The position numbers and the translations under genes were made by a program. A DNA stretch of 64,000 nt from Bdellovibrionaceae bacterium UBA2316 (GTDB lineage Bacteria > Bdellovibrionota > Bdellovibrionia > Bdellovibrionales > Bdellovibrionaceae): assembly GCA_002345205.1 (NCBI GenBank), contig DDVI01000047.1, positions 34,234 to 98,233 on the forward strand. The letters are read 5' to 3'. This document shows positions 51,253-59,748 of this stretch, piece by piece. Below the pieces are notes generated by a model, which worked only from the letters and a program-made list of their open reading frames with translations, had not been told where the DNA came from and did not search any database. How positions within the stretch are numbered: the first letter of the stretch is position 1; every line of letters begins with the position of its first letter.

Positions 51253-52835
51253 AATGAACCTCGCTTAAATACGAATTCGTTCTTTTTTCTGTTCTCTAGC
51301 ATGACTTGGTCTTGGCGACGTTTGTTTTCTAGGAACGCTGGCTTTTCAATTTGTGCCATTGGAACAGTTAAGTTTTTTCCAGACATCAAAATTGCCGTTT
51401 CCGTCAATGTTAAAGCTTCATGAATAACGGTTGTTGCCCGTTTGAATTTTTGCTCCATACCCATAGCATTTACAAACGTTCCTTCTTTTTCAACGAACGT
51501 TTTTAAAGGAACGATAGAAACTTTAGAATTTAGATTTAACAACGCTTCAACTTTCGCAGCACCTAACCATACCAAATGTTCAGCTTGCGCGAATAATTTA
51601 ACGTGAGTTTCTAAATTATCAAACACCCCTCTGTTTTCAGGGCCTGCCACGATCAATGTTTTAATTGATTTGTTTTTTAGTCCTGCTTCCAAATCACCCC
51701 AAACGCCTTTGATTTGGTGCTTTTCAAGAACTTGCAACAAACCTTTAGTATTAGGATTTTTATCACCGCGAAGTAATAAACCGTCAAATGAATCGAAAGA
51801 TTCTTTGTTGTTCACCCAGTGGTAGATTTTAGAAATTCCAAATTCTTTTACCATCGAGCTTACCATCGCTTCGTATTCTTCAACCGTATATTGTCCTGTT
51901 AAAACGACTGCAACTTGATCTTTTTTCGCTTTGATTTCTTTGTGTAATTCTTTAGCTAAAGCACCCGGCGCCATTTCAGTTTGCACGCCATTTTGACGAA
52001 CGATACCTGTTGTGAAACGGTTGTCTTTATTCAAGAACTTATAGATGTCGCGACCTTCATCACACATCCAGTGACCATTTACTTTTTCGTTATACACTGG
52101 TTTTACACGGAAGAAGCCTTCTTTATTGAAGTACACTTTAACGTTACAGCCAGTTGAACACCCATTACATACAGTTTCTGAATCCTTTAAATACCAAACG
52201 CGTTGGCGGAAGCGGAAATCTTTAGACGTCAACGCACCTACCGGGCAGATGTCCACTGTGTTTAATGAATATTTATTATCCAATTTCTTACCTTCAACAG
52301 TACCGATCTCTGAACGATCGCCGCGATTGAAAATACCTAGTTCAGAAGTTTTAGACACTTCGTCTGTAAAACGAACGCAACGTGAACACAATACACAGCG
52401 TTCAGAATCTAGAACCACTGTTGGACCTAGATCTACGACTTTGTGTTTTTTAACTTTGTGTTCAGCCATTTCTGGATCGTATTTACCGAACTCCATGTAC
52501 TGTTCTTGCAAGCCACACTCACCGGCTTGGTCACAGATAGGGCAATCCAAAGGATGGTTGATCAAATGGAAATCTAATACCCACTTAACACCGTCTTTAA
52601 TTTTTTCTGATTTGTTTGTAACTTTCATACCCTCAGTCACCACAGTATTACATGCGATTTGTGGACGTGGGTTACCTTCAATATCACAGATACACAGACG
52701 GCACACGCCGGCTACGCTTAATCCTGGATGATAACAATAATGGGCGATAGGCTCTTCTGTCTTGTAGAAGGCCTCCATAATTGTTTGACCTTCTTTTACT
52801 TCGACTTCTTTTCCATTAATGGTGCATTTGGGCAT
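51249..52835 (-). CDS. nuoG: NADH-quinone oxidoreductase subunit G, short form
   Basis: Electron-carrying subunit of the peripheral arm. 528 residues against the usual 700-900. The N-terminal 2Fe-2S site (CYHPGLSVAGVCRLC and a later Cys), the His-Cys site (HPLDCPICDQAGEC), and the 4Fe-4S motif CVLCSRCVRF with ICPVGAL are complete. A further CNGCSTGC with a distant Cys matches the N7-type cluster. The remaining molybdopterin-like domain (about 270-528) is strongly shortened. The ATG overlaps the end of nuoF by 20 bp, with GAGAGG upstream. Confidence 0.93.
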   Translation of the reverse strand: MPKCTINGKEVEVKEGQTIMEAFYKTEEPIAHYCYHPGLSVAGVCRLCICDIEGNPRPQIACNTVVTEGMKVTNKSEKIKDGVKWVLDFHLINHPLDCPICDQAGECGLQEQYMEFGKYDPEMAEHKVKKHKVVDLGPTVVLDSERCVLCSRCVRFTDEVSKTSELGIFNRGDRSEIGTVEGKKLDNKYSLNTVDICPVGALTSKDFRFRQRVWYLKDSETVCNGCSTGCNVKVYFNKEGFFRVKPVYNEKVNGHWMCDEGRDIYKFLNKDNRFTTGIVRQNGVQTEMAPGALAKELHKEIKAKKDQVAVVLTGQYTVEEYEAMVSSMVKEFGISKIYHWVNNKESFDSFDGLLLRGDKNPNTKGLLQVLEKHQIKGVWGDLEAGLKNKSIKTLIVAGPENRGVFDNLETHVKLFAQAEHLVWLGAAKVEALLNLNSKVSIVPLKTFVEKEGTFVNAMGMEQKFKRATTVIHEALTLTETAILMSGKNLTVPMAQIEKPAFLENKRRQDQVMLENRKKNEFVFKRGSL

Positions 52836-54105
52836 AGAAGCTTCCTCTCACTTTTGAACGACCTTCACGAACGTAGAATTCAAATTCATCTCTAAATTTA
52901 GTTACAAAACTTAATACTGGTAATGCCGCCGCATCAGAAAGAGCGCAGATCGTACGACCTTTCATATTATCAGCAACCTTTACTAATAGATCGATATCTT
53001 GCAAACGACCCTTACCTTCTAGGATTGAGTGAACGATTTTATTTAACCAACCCGTTCCTTCACGGCACGGAGTACACTGACCACATGATTCGTGGTGATA
53101 GAAGTGCATTAATACACCCAACATATCGACCATACATTGTGAATCATCGATGACGATTACGGCGCCAGAACCCAACATCGTTCCCATTTGCGCTAGGCAT
53201 TCGTAATCTAAAGTAGCCTTCATCGCTTCTTCAGCTGTTAGAACCGGAGCTGATGAACCACCAGGGATAACCGCTTTTAATTTACGGCCTGGCTTCATTC
53301 CGCCACCTTCGTTGTTGATTAGATCATTCAATGAATAACCTAAATTCACTTCGTAGTTACCTGGCTTACGAACGTTACCACTTAACGAGAACAACTTCGT
53401 ACCTGGAGATTTTTCAGTACCGAACTTCTTGTAAGCAGCGGCGCCATCACGAATTATGTATTTAACAGCCGCTAATGTCTCTACGTTATTAACGATAGTT
53501 GGCTTTTGTAAGTAGCCTTTAACTGCGGGGAATGGCGGTTTTAATTTAGGCTGACCTTTTTGACCTTCTAAAGATGAAATCAAACCAGTTTCTTCACCAC
53601 AAATGTACGCTCCCGCTCCACGGTACACATCCATATCATGATCAAAACCAGAACCTAAAATATTCTTACCAAGCAAGCCAGCTTTGTACGCTTCTTGTAC
53701 AGCTTGTTCTAAAACTTCAACCGGGTAGTAGTATTCACCGCGAACGTAGATATAGCTTTTCTTTGAACCAACAGCGAACGCAGAGATGATCATACCTTCG
53801 ATTAATTGGTGAGGCGCACGTTCCATCATTAAACGATCTTTGAATGTGCCTGGCTCGCCTTCATCGGCATTACATACTAGGTAACGAGGTTCATTATTTT
53901 TCGGCAAGAAACTCCATTTCATACCTGTCGAAAAACCGGCACCACCGCGACCACGCAAACCAGAATTCTTAACTTCGTCGATGATGGCTTGAGGTTGCAT
54001 TTTTAAAGCTTTCGCCAAATTGACATAGCCACCATGTTTTTTGTAGCCATCTAAAAAGCGAAATTCATCTAAATGGTAAAATTCCGTTAGTAATTTTGTT
54101 TCCAT
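52816..54105 (-). CDS. nuoF: NADH-quinone oxidoreductase subunit F
   Basis: Binds NADH, FMN and cluster N3. 429 residues with SGLRGRGGAGFSTGMKW (NADH loop), CNADEGEPGTFKDRLMME (FMN loop), YRGAGAYICGEETGLISSLE, and the 4Fe-4S motif SCGQCTPCREGTGWL with a later Cys (TICALSDA). The length is normal. Its start overlaps the nuoE stop by one base (TAATG). Confidence 0.98.
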   Translation of the reverse strand: METKLLTEFYHLDEFRFLDGYKKHGGYVNLAKALKMQPQAIIDEVKNSGLRGRGGAGFSTGMKWSFLPKNNEPRYLVCNADEGEPGTFKDRLMMERAPHQLIEGMIISAFAVGSKKSYIYVRGEYYYPVEVLEQAVQEAYKAGLLGKNILGSGFDHDMDVYRGAGAYICGEETGLISSLEGQKGQPKLKPPFPAVKGYLQKPTIVNNVETLAAVKYIIRDGAAAYKKFGTEKSPGTKLFSLSGNVRKPGNYEVNLGYSLNDLINNEGGGMKPGRKLKAVIPGGSSAPVLTAEEAMKATLDYECLAQMGTMLGSGAVIVIDDSQCMVDMLGVLMHFYHHESCGQCTPCREGTGWLNKIVHSILEGKGRLQDIDLLVKVADNMKGRTICALSDAAALPVLSFVTKFRDEFEFYVREGRSKVRGSFYAQMHH

Positions 54106-54599
54106 TACTTCATCCCTCGAAGAATATTCATTGCTGATTCTGGAGTTAAACTTTCATAGTATTTATCATTCACTTGCATCATAGGTGCAGTTCCACATGA
54201 ACCCAAACATTCAACACGTGATACAGAGAAACGACCATCCGCAGTCACTTCGCCTAACTTCACACCTAGCTCGTGACAAATATGGTTTGTTAACTCACGA
54301 CCACCTTCAAGAGCACAGGAAATATTCGTGCACACTTGAACATGATGTTTACCTACAGGAACCTGGTTGAACATAGTGTAGAACTTGAACACTTCGTTGA
54401 TTTTGCTCACAGGAATATCCATAACTTGTCCTAAGTGATGAATAACCGCTGTTGTAATAAAACCTTTGTTCTCTTTCTGCGCCACGTACAGAGACGGAAT
54501 AATCGCCGACTCTTTGGTTTCATAGCGAGCCAATTCTTTTTTGACTTCCGCTAAACCTTCTGTAGACAGTTGAAATGTAGCTTTCGCAGTTTCTAACAT
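54105..54599 (-). CDS. nuoE: NADH-quinone oxidoreductase subunit E
   Basis: 164 residues, thioredoxin-like fold holding 2Fe-2S cluster N1a. The four ligands are in HVQVCTNISCALEGG and SRVECLGSCGTAPMMQVND. The N-terminal helical region (AIIPSLYVAQKENKGF) is typical. It lies 20 bp after nuoCD. Confidence 0.97.
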   Translation of the reverse strand: MLETAKATFQLSTEGLAEVKKELARYETKESAIIPSLYVAQKENKGFITTAVIHHLGQVMDIPVSKINEVFKFYTMFNQVPVGKHHVQVCTNISCALEGGRELTNHICHELGVKLGEVTADGRFSVSRVECLGSCGTAPMMQVNDKYYESLTPESAMNILRGMK

Positions 54600-54619
54600 T
54601 GAATCCCTCTTTAATTTTT

Positions 54620-56302
54620 TTATCTATCTAATTCACCAGCGATAACGTTCATACTGGCTACTGTGGCAATCGCATCGGCTAACATCGTTCCTTTAACTAC
54701 TGAAGGGAATGATTGGTAGATTGCGAAGCATGGTGGACGACATTTCAAACGATATGGGTTTGCCGAACCATCACTTACTAAGTAGAAACCAAGCTCGCCA
54801 TTTGCTGCTTCTGTTGCATCATAAACCTCACCCACAGGTGGACGTAAGCCTTTAATCACAAGCATGAAGTGATTCATTAAGCCTTCGATATTTCCGTATA
54901 CGTCTTTCTTTTCAGGAAGAACGATACCTTTATCGCGAACTGTGTAATCACCACTTGGAACATTCTTGCAAACTTGTTCAATGATACGAATAGATTGCTT
55001 CATCTCTTCGATACGAACTAAGTAACGGTCATAAATATCACCACTGGTTCCAACCGGAACATCAAAATTCAAACCGTCGTAGCCGTAATAAGGAGATGTT
55101 TTACGTAAATCTAAATTTACGCCGCACGCTCTTAACAATGGACCTGTGTAACCCCAAGAAATCGCTTCCGCCGCAGAAACAGGAGCTACACCTTGAGTAC
55201 GTTTGATAAAGATTTTATTTGAAATGAATAAACGATCGATTTCATCAACCGCTGCACGCATTTCTTTACAGAATGCCATCACTTCATCGAACCAACCGTC
55301 TGGCGCGTCCTGAGCCATACCACCGATACGAGTCATCGACACAGTTAAACGAGCACCACACAGACGTTCAAATAAAGTGTACACTTTTTCACGGTACGTG
55401 AATAAGTGGAAGAATGCGGTTAAAGCACCTAAATCCACACCGCCCGTACCAACAGAAATAATATGATCGATGATACGAGACAGTTCGCACAGAATCACAC
55501 GCATCGCTTGCGCTTTAGGTGGAATTTCAATTCCTAAAAGACGTTCAACTGTTTTGCAGTAACCAACATTGTTCATTGGCGCCGAACAGTAGTTCAAACG
55601 ATCCGTGTAGGGGATAACCTGGTTGTACGGATGAGTTTCCGCCATTTTTTCAAAACATCGGTGAAGGTATCCGATTTCGCAATTCGCACGAACAATCGTT
55701 TCACCATCAAGTTCAGCCATTACACGAAGAGTTCCGTGCATCGCTGGATGTGAAGGACCAATGTTTAATGGAACTAAATTTTCATTTAATACATCACCAC
55801 GTTCATCACCGTCGTTGTCGAAGTGAATTGGTAGCACATCAGTGCAATGTTGCTGACGATCCGCTTCGTAGTCTTTGCGAAGGGGATGCCCTTGGAACTG
55901 ATGATGAGTTAAGATTTTTCTTAAATTTGGGTGACCTTGGAAACGAATACCAAACATGTCGTAGGCCTCGCGTTCAAACCAGTCAGCCCCTTTCCAAACT
56001 TTAGTTGCCGTTTCAACGTGTTCACCTTCAGCCAGCTGAGTTTTCACACGCAAACGACGACCATCACGAGAGGCAAATAAATGATAGATCACTTCAAAAC
56101 GTTTCTCGCGATTTGGATAATCCGCACCGCAAACATCCATCAAGAAATCAAATTTTTGATTTAATTTTAAATGGCGAAGAACAGGAATCACGTCTTCTTT
56201 TGGAATTTCTAAAACATCATCACCAAAAGAATGTGAAAAACGATATTGGTTCGTTTTAAAATGTTTATCTAAATCATTTTTTAATTCATCGATTCTGTTC
56301 AT
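54620..56302 (-). CDS. nuoC: Fused NADH-quinone oxidoreductase subunits C and D
   Basis: 560 residues. The NuoC part (1 to about 150) has KFDFLMDVCGADYPNREKRF and TKVWKGADWFEREAYDMFGI with a RKDY-type end. The NuoD part (from about 172) begins NLVPLNIGPSHPAMHGTLRV, with NCEIGYLHRCFEKMAETHPY and DRLNYCSAPMNNVGY, the quinone-site region, and ends IATVASMNVIAGELDR. The C-D fusion (also written nuoCD) is like that of enterobacteria. Its ATG overlaps the nuoB stop by 4 bp. Confidence 0.96.
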   Translation of the reverse strand: MNRIDELKNDLDKHFKTNQYRFSHSFGDDVLEIPKEDVIPVLRHLKLNQKFDFLMDVCGADYPNREKRFEVIYHLFASRDGRRLRVKTQLAEGEHVETATKVWKGADWFEREAYDMFGIRFQGHPNLRKILTHHQFQGHPLRKDYEADRQQHCTDVLPIHFDNDGDERGDVLNENLVPLNIGPSHPAMHGTLRVMAELDGETIVRANCEIGYLHRCFEKMAETHPYNQVIPYTDRLNYCSAPMNNVGYCKTVERLLGIEIPPKAQAMRVILCELSRIIDHIISVGTGGVDLGALTAFFHLFTYREKVYTLFERLCGARLTVSMTRIGGMAQDAPDGWFDEVMAFCKEMRAAVDEIDRLFISNKIFIKRTQGVAPVSAAEAISWGYTGPLLRACGVNLDLRKTSPYYGYDGLNFDVPVGTSGDIYDRYLVRIEEMKQSIRIIEQVCKNVPSGDYTVRDKGIVLPEKKDVYGNIEGLMNHFMLVIKGLRPPVGEVYDATEAANGELGFYLVSDGSANPYRLKCRPPCFAIYQSFPSVVKGTMLADAIATVASMNVIAGELDR

Positions 56303-56841
56303 GTGTTCGATCCTGCTTGGATAAGATTAGATTCGTATGGGTTTTTCCAGTTATCGCGCCAAGGACGTGGCTGATTAGTTGCGATCATTCGCTGAAGTAA
56401 CATGATACCATCCAAAACCGCTTCAGGAGTCGGAGGACAACCGGGAACATACACATCAACAGGAATTACTTTATCTGCGCCTTGTAGCACGTGATACGCG
56501 CGGTAGAAACCACCAGAACTTGCACAAGCCCCCATAGAAAGAACATATTTCGGTTCTAACATTTGTTCGTAAATACGAACCAAAATTGGCGCCATTTTTT
56601 CTGTGATTGTACCCGCAACAAGAAGCAAGTCTGCTTGGCGGGGACTGAAACGAACAACTTCCGCACCGAAGCGAGCTAAGTCATAACGTGGACCCATCAC
56701 ACTCATCAATTCGATACCACAACAAGCCGTACCGTATGGAAGTGGCCACAATGCATTTTTTCTGCCCCAGGCAACGATCGCGTCCAATTTTGTTGTGAAC
56801 GCAAAAGAACGTGACATTTCGTCAATACTTTTATCGGCCAT
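56299..56841 (-). CDS. nuoB: NADH-quinone oxidoreductase subunit B
   Basis: Carries cluster N2, the last before quinone. 180 residues with the ligand pair in GTACCGIELM, and ACASSGGFYRAYHVLQG and VDVYVPGCPPTPEAVLDGI holding the others. GAGG precedes the ATG. It is first in the operon; nuoA, which normally comes directly before it, is missing and the upstream 300 bp is non-coding. Confidence 0.97.
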   Translation of the reverse strand: MADKSIDEMSRSFAFTTKLDAIVAWGRKNALWPLPYGTACCGIELMSVMGPRYDLARFGAEVVRFSPRQADLLLVAGTITEKMAPILVRIYEQMLEPKYVLSMGACASSGGFYRAYHVLQGADKVIPVDVYVPGCPPTPEAVLDGIMLLQRMIATNQPRPWRDNWKNPYESNLIQAGSNT

Positions 56842-57059
56842 ATTTTCACCTCGTTTTCATCTAGACATATAATGGTTACTTTATAATTTCCACTCTGACA
56901 ACCGGATTATTCGCAGTAGTTCATTTGTAAAACTGCAGGCTTAGCTTCACACATGCCACTCGAAAAATGGCGATGAAAACAACTCTCACTTCGTCACTAA
57001 AAACCCAACGCAAACTGCCTCAAAATTTTGCATTTGCTCAAAATTTTCGCAAATTTTCT

Positions 57060-57088
57060 TAGACAAACCCACAAATCCGAACTTTAAT
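57060..57088 (+). promoter_or_regulatory. Sigma-70-type promoter for the subtilase gene
   Basis: TAGACA (57060-57065), a 17-base spacer and TTTAAT (57083-57088); five of six matches in each box. The start point would be near 57095. Confidence 0.6.
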
Positions 57089-57120
57089 AGAACTCGACTT
57101 TGATCTTACACTAAAAAACG

Positions 57121-57140
57121 CGAGAACATGGGTGTTCTCG
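57121..57140 (+). other. 5' leader hairpin of the subtilase mRNA
   Basis: CGAGAAC / GTTCTCG, 7-bp stem, ATGGGT loop, about 17 bases before the AAGGAGG ribosome site. It may protect the mRNA end or modulate translation. Confidence 0.5.
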
Positions 57141-57168
57141 AGGTAGATCAATGCACAAGGAGGGTTCA

Positions 57169-58638
57169 ATGAAGGCTCTATTTTTAGTAGCAGCTATCGC
57201 AACGGCTATGCCTGGTTTCGCACAAACCGAGGACGCCAAACAAATCAATTATCTGGTAAAATTCAAATCGACGAGCGCTCTGCAAGCCGCTTTGAAAAAA
57301 TCAGTTATGGGTACGTCGATCAACAAAGATCAAAAAATCGAAATGGTCACAGAACAAATGGTACTCGTATCTGGCAAAAATGCCGCTACCGCCCCGTTGT
57401 TAAAAAATCAAAACGTAGAGTATATTCAGCCTGACTATGAATTGAGCCTTATTGAAACATACAAGGCCGAAGGCAAAGACCAAAAAGCTCAAGTTATGGA
57501 CTATTTGATTAACAACCCACAGCTTTTAGCAAAAGCAAAAGGTGATAATCCCATCGTCCCAAACTCTCCCCTTTCCAGAAACGCTCGTGATCCGCTCGTA
57601 AACAAACAATGGGGCATGCTGGACATGGGTGCAGATCAGGTTTGGGCAAAAGCTAAAAACAATAAAACGATTATCGTTGCCGTTATCGACTCTGGGGTCG
57701 ACTATACTCACCCTGATTTGATCGCCAACATGTGGAGAAACCCGGGAGAAACCGGAATCGATGCGCAAGGAAAAGACAAATCCAAAAACGCTCGTGATGA
57801 CGATGGCAATGGTTACATCGATGACGTAGTTGGTTATGATTTTGCGGCTAACGATGCCCTTCCGTATGATAAATCGACTCCAACGTGGCAGCTATTTTTG
57901 GGCGGCGGAAATCCAGGCCACGGGACTCATTGTGCTGGCAACGTAGCGGCTCGTGGGAATAACGGTGTCGGAATTTCTGGAGTGGCCCCGAACGCCCAAA
58001 TTATGGCGCTTCGCTTTATTTCTGAAAAAGGCACAGGCGTTACCTCAGCGGCTATCAAATCTATCCGATATGCGGTTGATAACGGTGCTAAAGTATTAAA
58101 TAACTCATGGGGTTCAATGGGCGAAAATCCATCTGAAGGCCCAGCAAACAAAGCCCTTCGTGAAGCGATTCAGTATGCTGATTCAAAAGGCGTGTTGTTT
58201 GTTGTCGCGGCTGGGAACGGATTCCAAGGAAAAGGCTACAACAATGACACCGCAGCTCGGCCGGCCTACCCTGCAAGCTATCCGTACTCAAACATTATCA
58301 GTGTGGCTGCGATTGATGTGAATGACAATTTAGGTAAATTTTCAAATTGGGGTTTAAAGACAGTTCACATCGGCGCACCTGGCGTAAAAATTTACAGCAC
58401 GGTCGTCGGTGGAAAGTATTCTGACCAACCCATTCCTTTCTTAGCCGTTTGGGAAGGAACCAGTATGGCAGCGCCTCACGTCGCCGGCGCGGCGGCACTT
58501 TATTGGGCTCAAAATCCAAATAAAACAATGGCTGAAGTTAAAGACGCTATTTTGAAATCCGCAGTACAAATCCCAGCCCTACAAGGCAAAGTGGCGAGCG
58601 GTGGTAAGTTAAATTTAGTAAACCTAATGAAGTACTAA
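57169..58638 (+). CDS. Secreted subtilisin-family serine protease
   Basis: 489 residues from the ATG at 57169, with AAGGAGGG upstream. Signal peptide MKALFLVAAIATAMPGFAQ, an I9-type propeptide (about 20-135), then the S8 catalytic domain with Asp174 (VIDSGVDYTHPDL), His251 (GHGTHCAG), the oxyanion Asn in AAGNG and Ser432 (GTSMAAPH). No C-terminal extension, so it should be freely secreted. In predatory bacteria such proteases digest prey protein; that role is inference. The longer frame from 57151 was rejected. Confidence 0.94.
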   Translation: MKALFLVAAIATAMPGFAQTEDAKQINYLVKFKSTSALQAALKKSVMGTSINKDQKIEMVTEQMVLVSGKNAATAPLLKNQNVEYIQPDYELSLIETYKAEGKDQKAQVMDYLINNPQLLAKAKGDNPIVPNSPLSRNARDPLVNKQWGMLDMGADQVWAKAKNNKTIIVAVIDSGVDYTHPDLIANMWRNPGETGIDAQGKDKSKNARDDDGNGYIDDVVGYDFAANDALPYDKSTPTWQLFLGGGNPGHGTHCAGNVAARGNNGVGISGVAPNAQIMALRFISEKGTGVTSAAIKSIRYAVDNGAKVLNNSWGSMGENPSEGPANKALREAIQYADSKGVLFVVAAGNGFQGKGYNNDTAARPAYPASYPYSNIISVAAIDVNDNLGKFSNWGLKTVHIGAPGVKIYSTVVGGKYSDQPIPFLAVWEGTSMAAPHVAGAAALYWAQNPNKTMAEVKDAILKSAVQIPALQGKVASGGKLNLVNLMKY

Positions 58639-58680
58639 ACGCAATTATTGCCCACGTCGTTTGGATCAATTTATAAAATA

Positions 58681-58712
58681 AAAAAAGCCCTCCTTATAGA
58701 GGGCTTTTTATT
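58681..58712. terminator. Bidirectional terminator
   Basis: 8- to 9-bp stem AAGCCCTC / GAGGGCTT with As on the left and TTTTTATTT on the right, between the convergent subtilase and lipoprotein genes. Confidence 0.92.
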
Positions 58713-58734
58713 TGTTTAAGTTTTAAATTTAAAC

Positions 58735-59604
58735 TTACGGAACTCTGATTTTAACATTCGTTTTTGAACCGATCGAACCAGACACCAACAGCACGCCGCG
58801 GAAGTTGTTAATCTTTCTAACGTTACCTTCAACTTTTAAAATTCCACGGAAGTTATCCACTGATTCCAAGTTTCCTTTTACTTCTAAAACACCACGGTAA
58901 TTGTTGATTTCACCAACCTCTGCGCTTAGACAACCTAATCCACGGTAATTAGCAATGACGCCAATTTCTTTAGAATCAATTAGCGACAGGGCGCGTGCAT
59001 TATTGATTTCATTTATAGATTGCGCACTTGCACGCAACAACAACGCACGAACATTGTTGATTCTCGAAATACTATTAATGTTATTCAAAATCAAAATACC
59101 ACGATGATTGTTAACGCTAACTTGTTCTTTGTTTTCTACTTTTACGATACCGCGGGTATTGTTGATAACGGAGCCACTCGAAGCTGGAATAATACTCATT
59201 TTGATTTTTGCCAAATCAGCACAGCTGATTTTCATACCATGAACACTACCATCTTCATCAGCATCAACGATATCTTTTGTATCGTTGTCGTCTCTATCAT
59301 CACAGCTACCACCACCTTTAGGTCCATCTTTAGGCCCGTCTTTAGGTGGAACGATTACAGGCGGCTTCACCGGGTCGACAGAACCAACATCTGCCGGTGG
59401 TGGATCTTGTACATCACTTTGATCATCAGATTGATCACCAGATTGATCATCGGAAATATCTACTAAATCGGTGGTGCCATTGGCCGCCACTTTTCCAAGG
59501 TCCTGAGATTCTAATCCGATCGCCCCGCTTTGACCGCAGTTCTGAAATGAGACAATCATTACAACCGACAACAATATATACAGAATTTTACTCTTAAAGG
59601 ACAT
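58735..59604 (-). CDS. Lipoprotein with tandem Asn-x-Arg-Gly repeats
   Basis: About 289 residues from the ATG at 59604. Signal peptide MSFKSKILYILLSVVMIVSF, then QNCGQ, an unusual lipobox. Residues 35-115 are a disordered Asp/Pro/Gly-rich linker. From about residue 145 there are eight repeats of about 17 residues with a core [IV]-x-N-x-R-[GA]-[IVL]: INNTRGIVKV, VNNHRGILIL, INNVRALLLR, INNARALSLI, IANYRGLGCL, INNYRGVLEV, VDNFRGILKV, INNFRGVLLV. A beta-solenoid or adhesin-like rod is likely. No family recognised. Confidence 0.8.
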   Translation of the reverse strand: MSFKSKILYILLSVVMIVSFQNCGQSGAIGLESQDLGKVAANGTTDLVDISDDQSGDQSDDQSDVQDPPPADVGSVDPVKPPVIVPPKDGPKDGPKGGGSCDDRDDNDTKDIVDADEDGSVHGMKISCADLAKIKMSIIPASSGSVINNTRGIVKVENKEQVSVNNHRGILILNNINSISRINNVRALLLRASAQSINEINNARALSLIDSKEIGVIANYRGLGCLSAEVGEINNYRGVLEVKGNLESVDNFRGILKVEGNVRKINNFRGVLLVSGSIGSKTNVKIRVP

Positions 59605-59649
59605 TAGAACCCCCATATAAAATGAGGGTGCAAATACAAAACCGAGCGG

Positions 59650-59678
59650 TTGACGGTTATTTTTATCTACGCCGTCAA
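59650..59678. promoter_or_regulatory. TTGACGG inverted repeat upstream of the repeat lipoprotein gene
   Basis: TTGACGG (59650-59656) and CCGTCAA (59672-59678) are perfect inverted copies, 15 bases apart, about 46 bp upstream of the lipoprotein ATG. Operator or structured leader are both possible. Confidence 0.4.
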
Positions 59679-59748
59679 TCCAGACTACAGTGAAAAAAGT
59701 CTAAACGCTTTTAACTTTTCCGTAGCATTTCGAAACGGTAGTTACTCT

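Larger units (their letters stand above)
56842..57168. other. Divergent intergenic region between nuoB and the subtilase gene
   Basis: 327 bp without a gene and notably no nuoA. It holds the plus-strand promoter at 57060-57088 and a 5' hairpin at 57121-57140. A weak minus-strand candidate for nuo is TTGTCA with TAACCA at 17 bases. The AT-rich stretch 57020-57060 has repeated AAAATTTT-type tracts. Confidence 0.6.
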
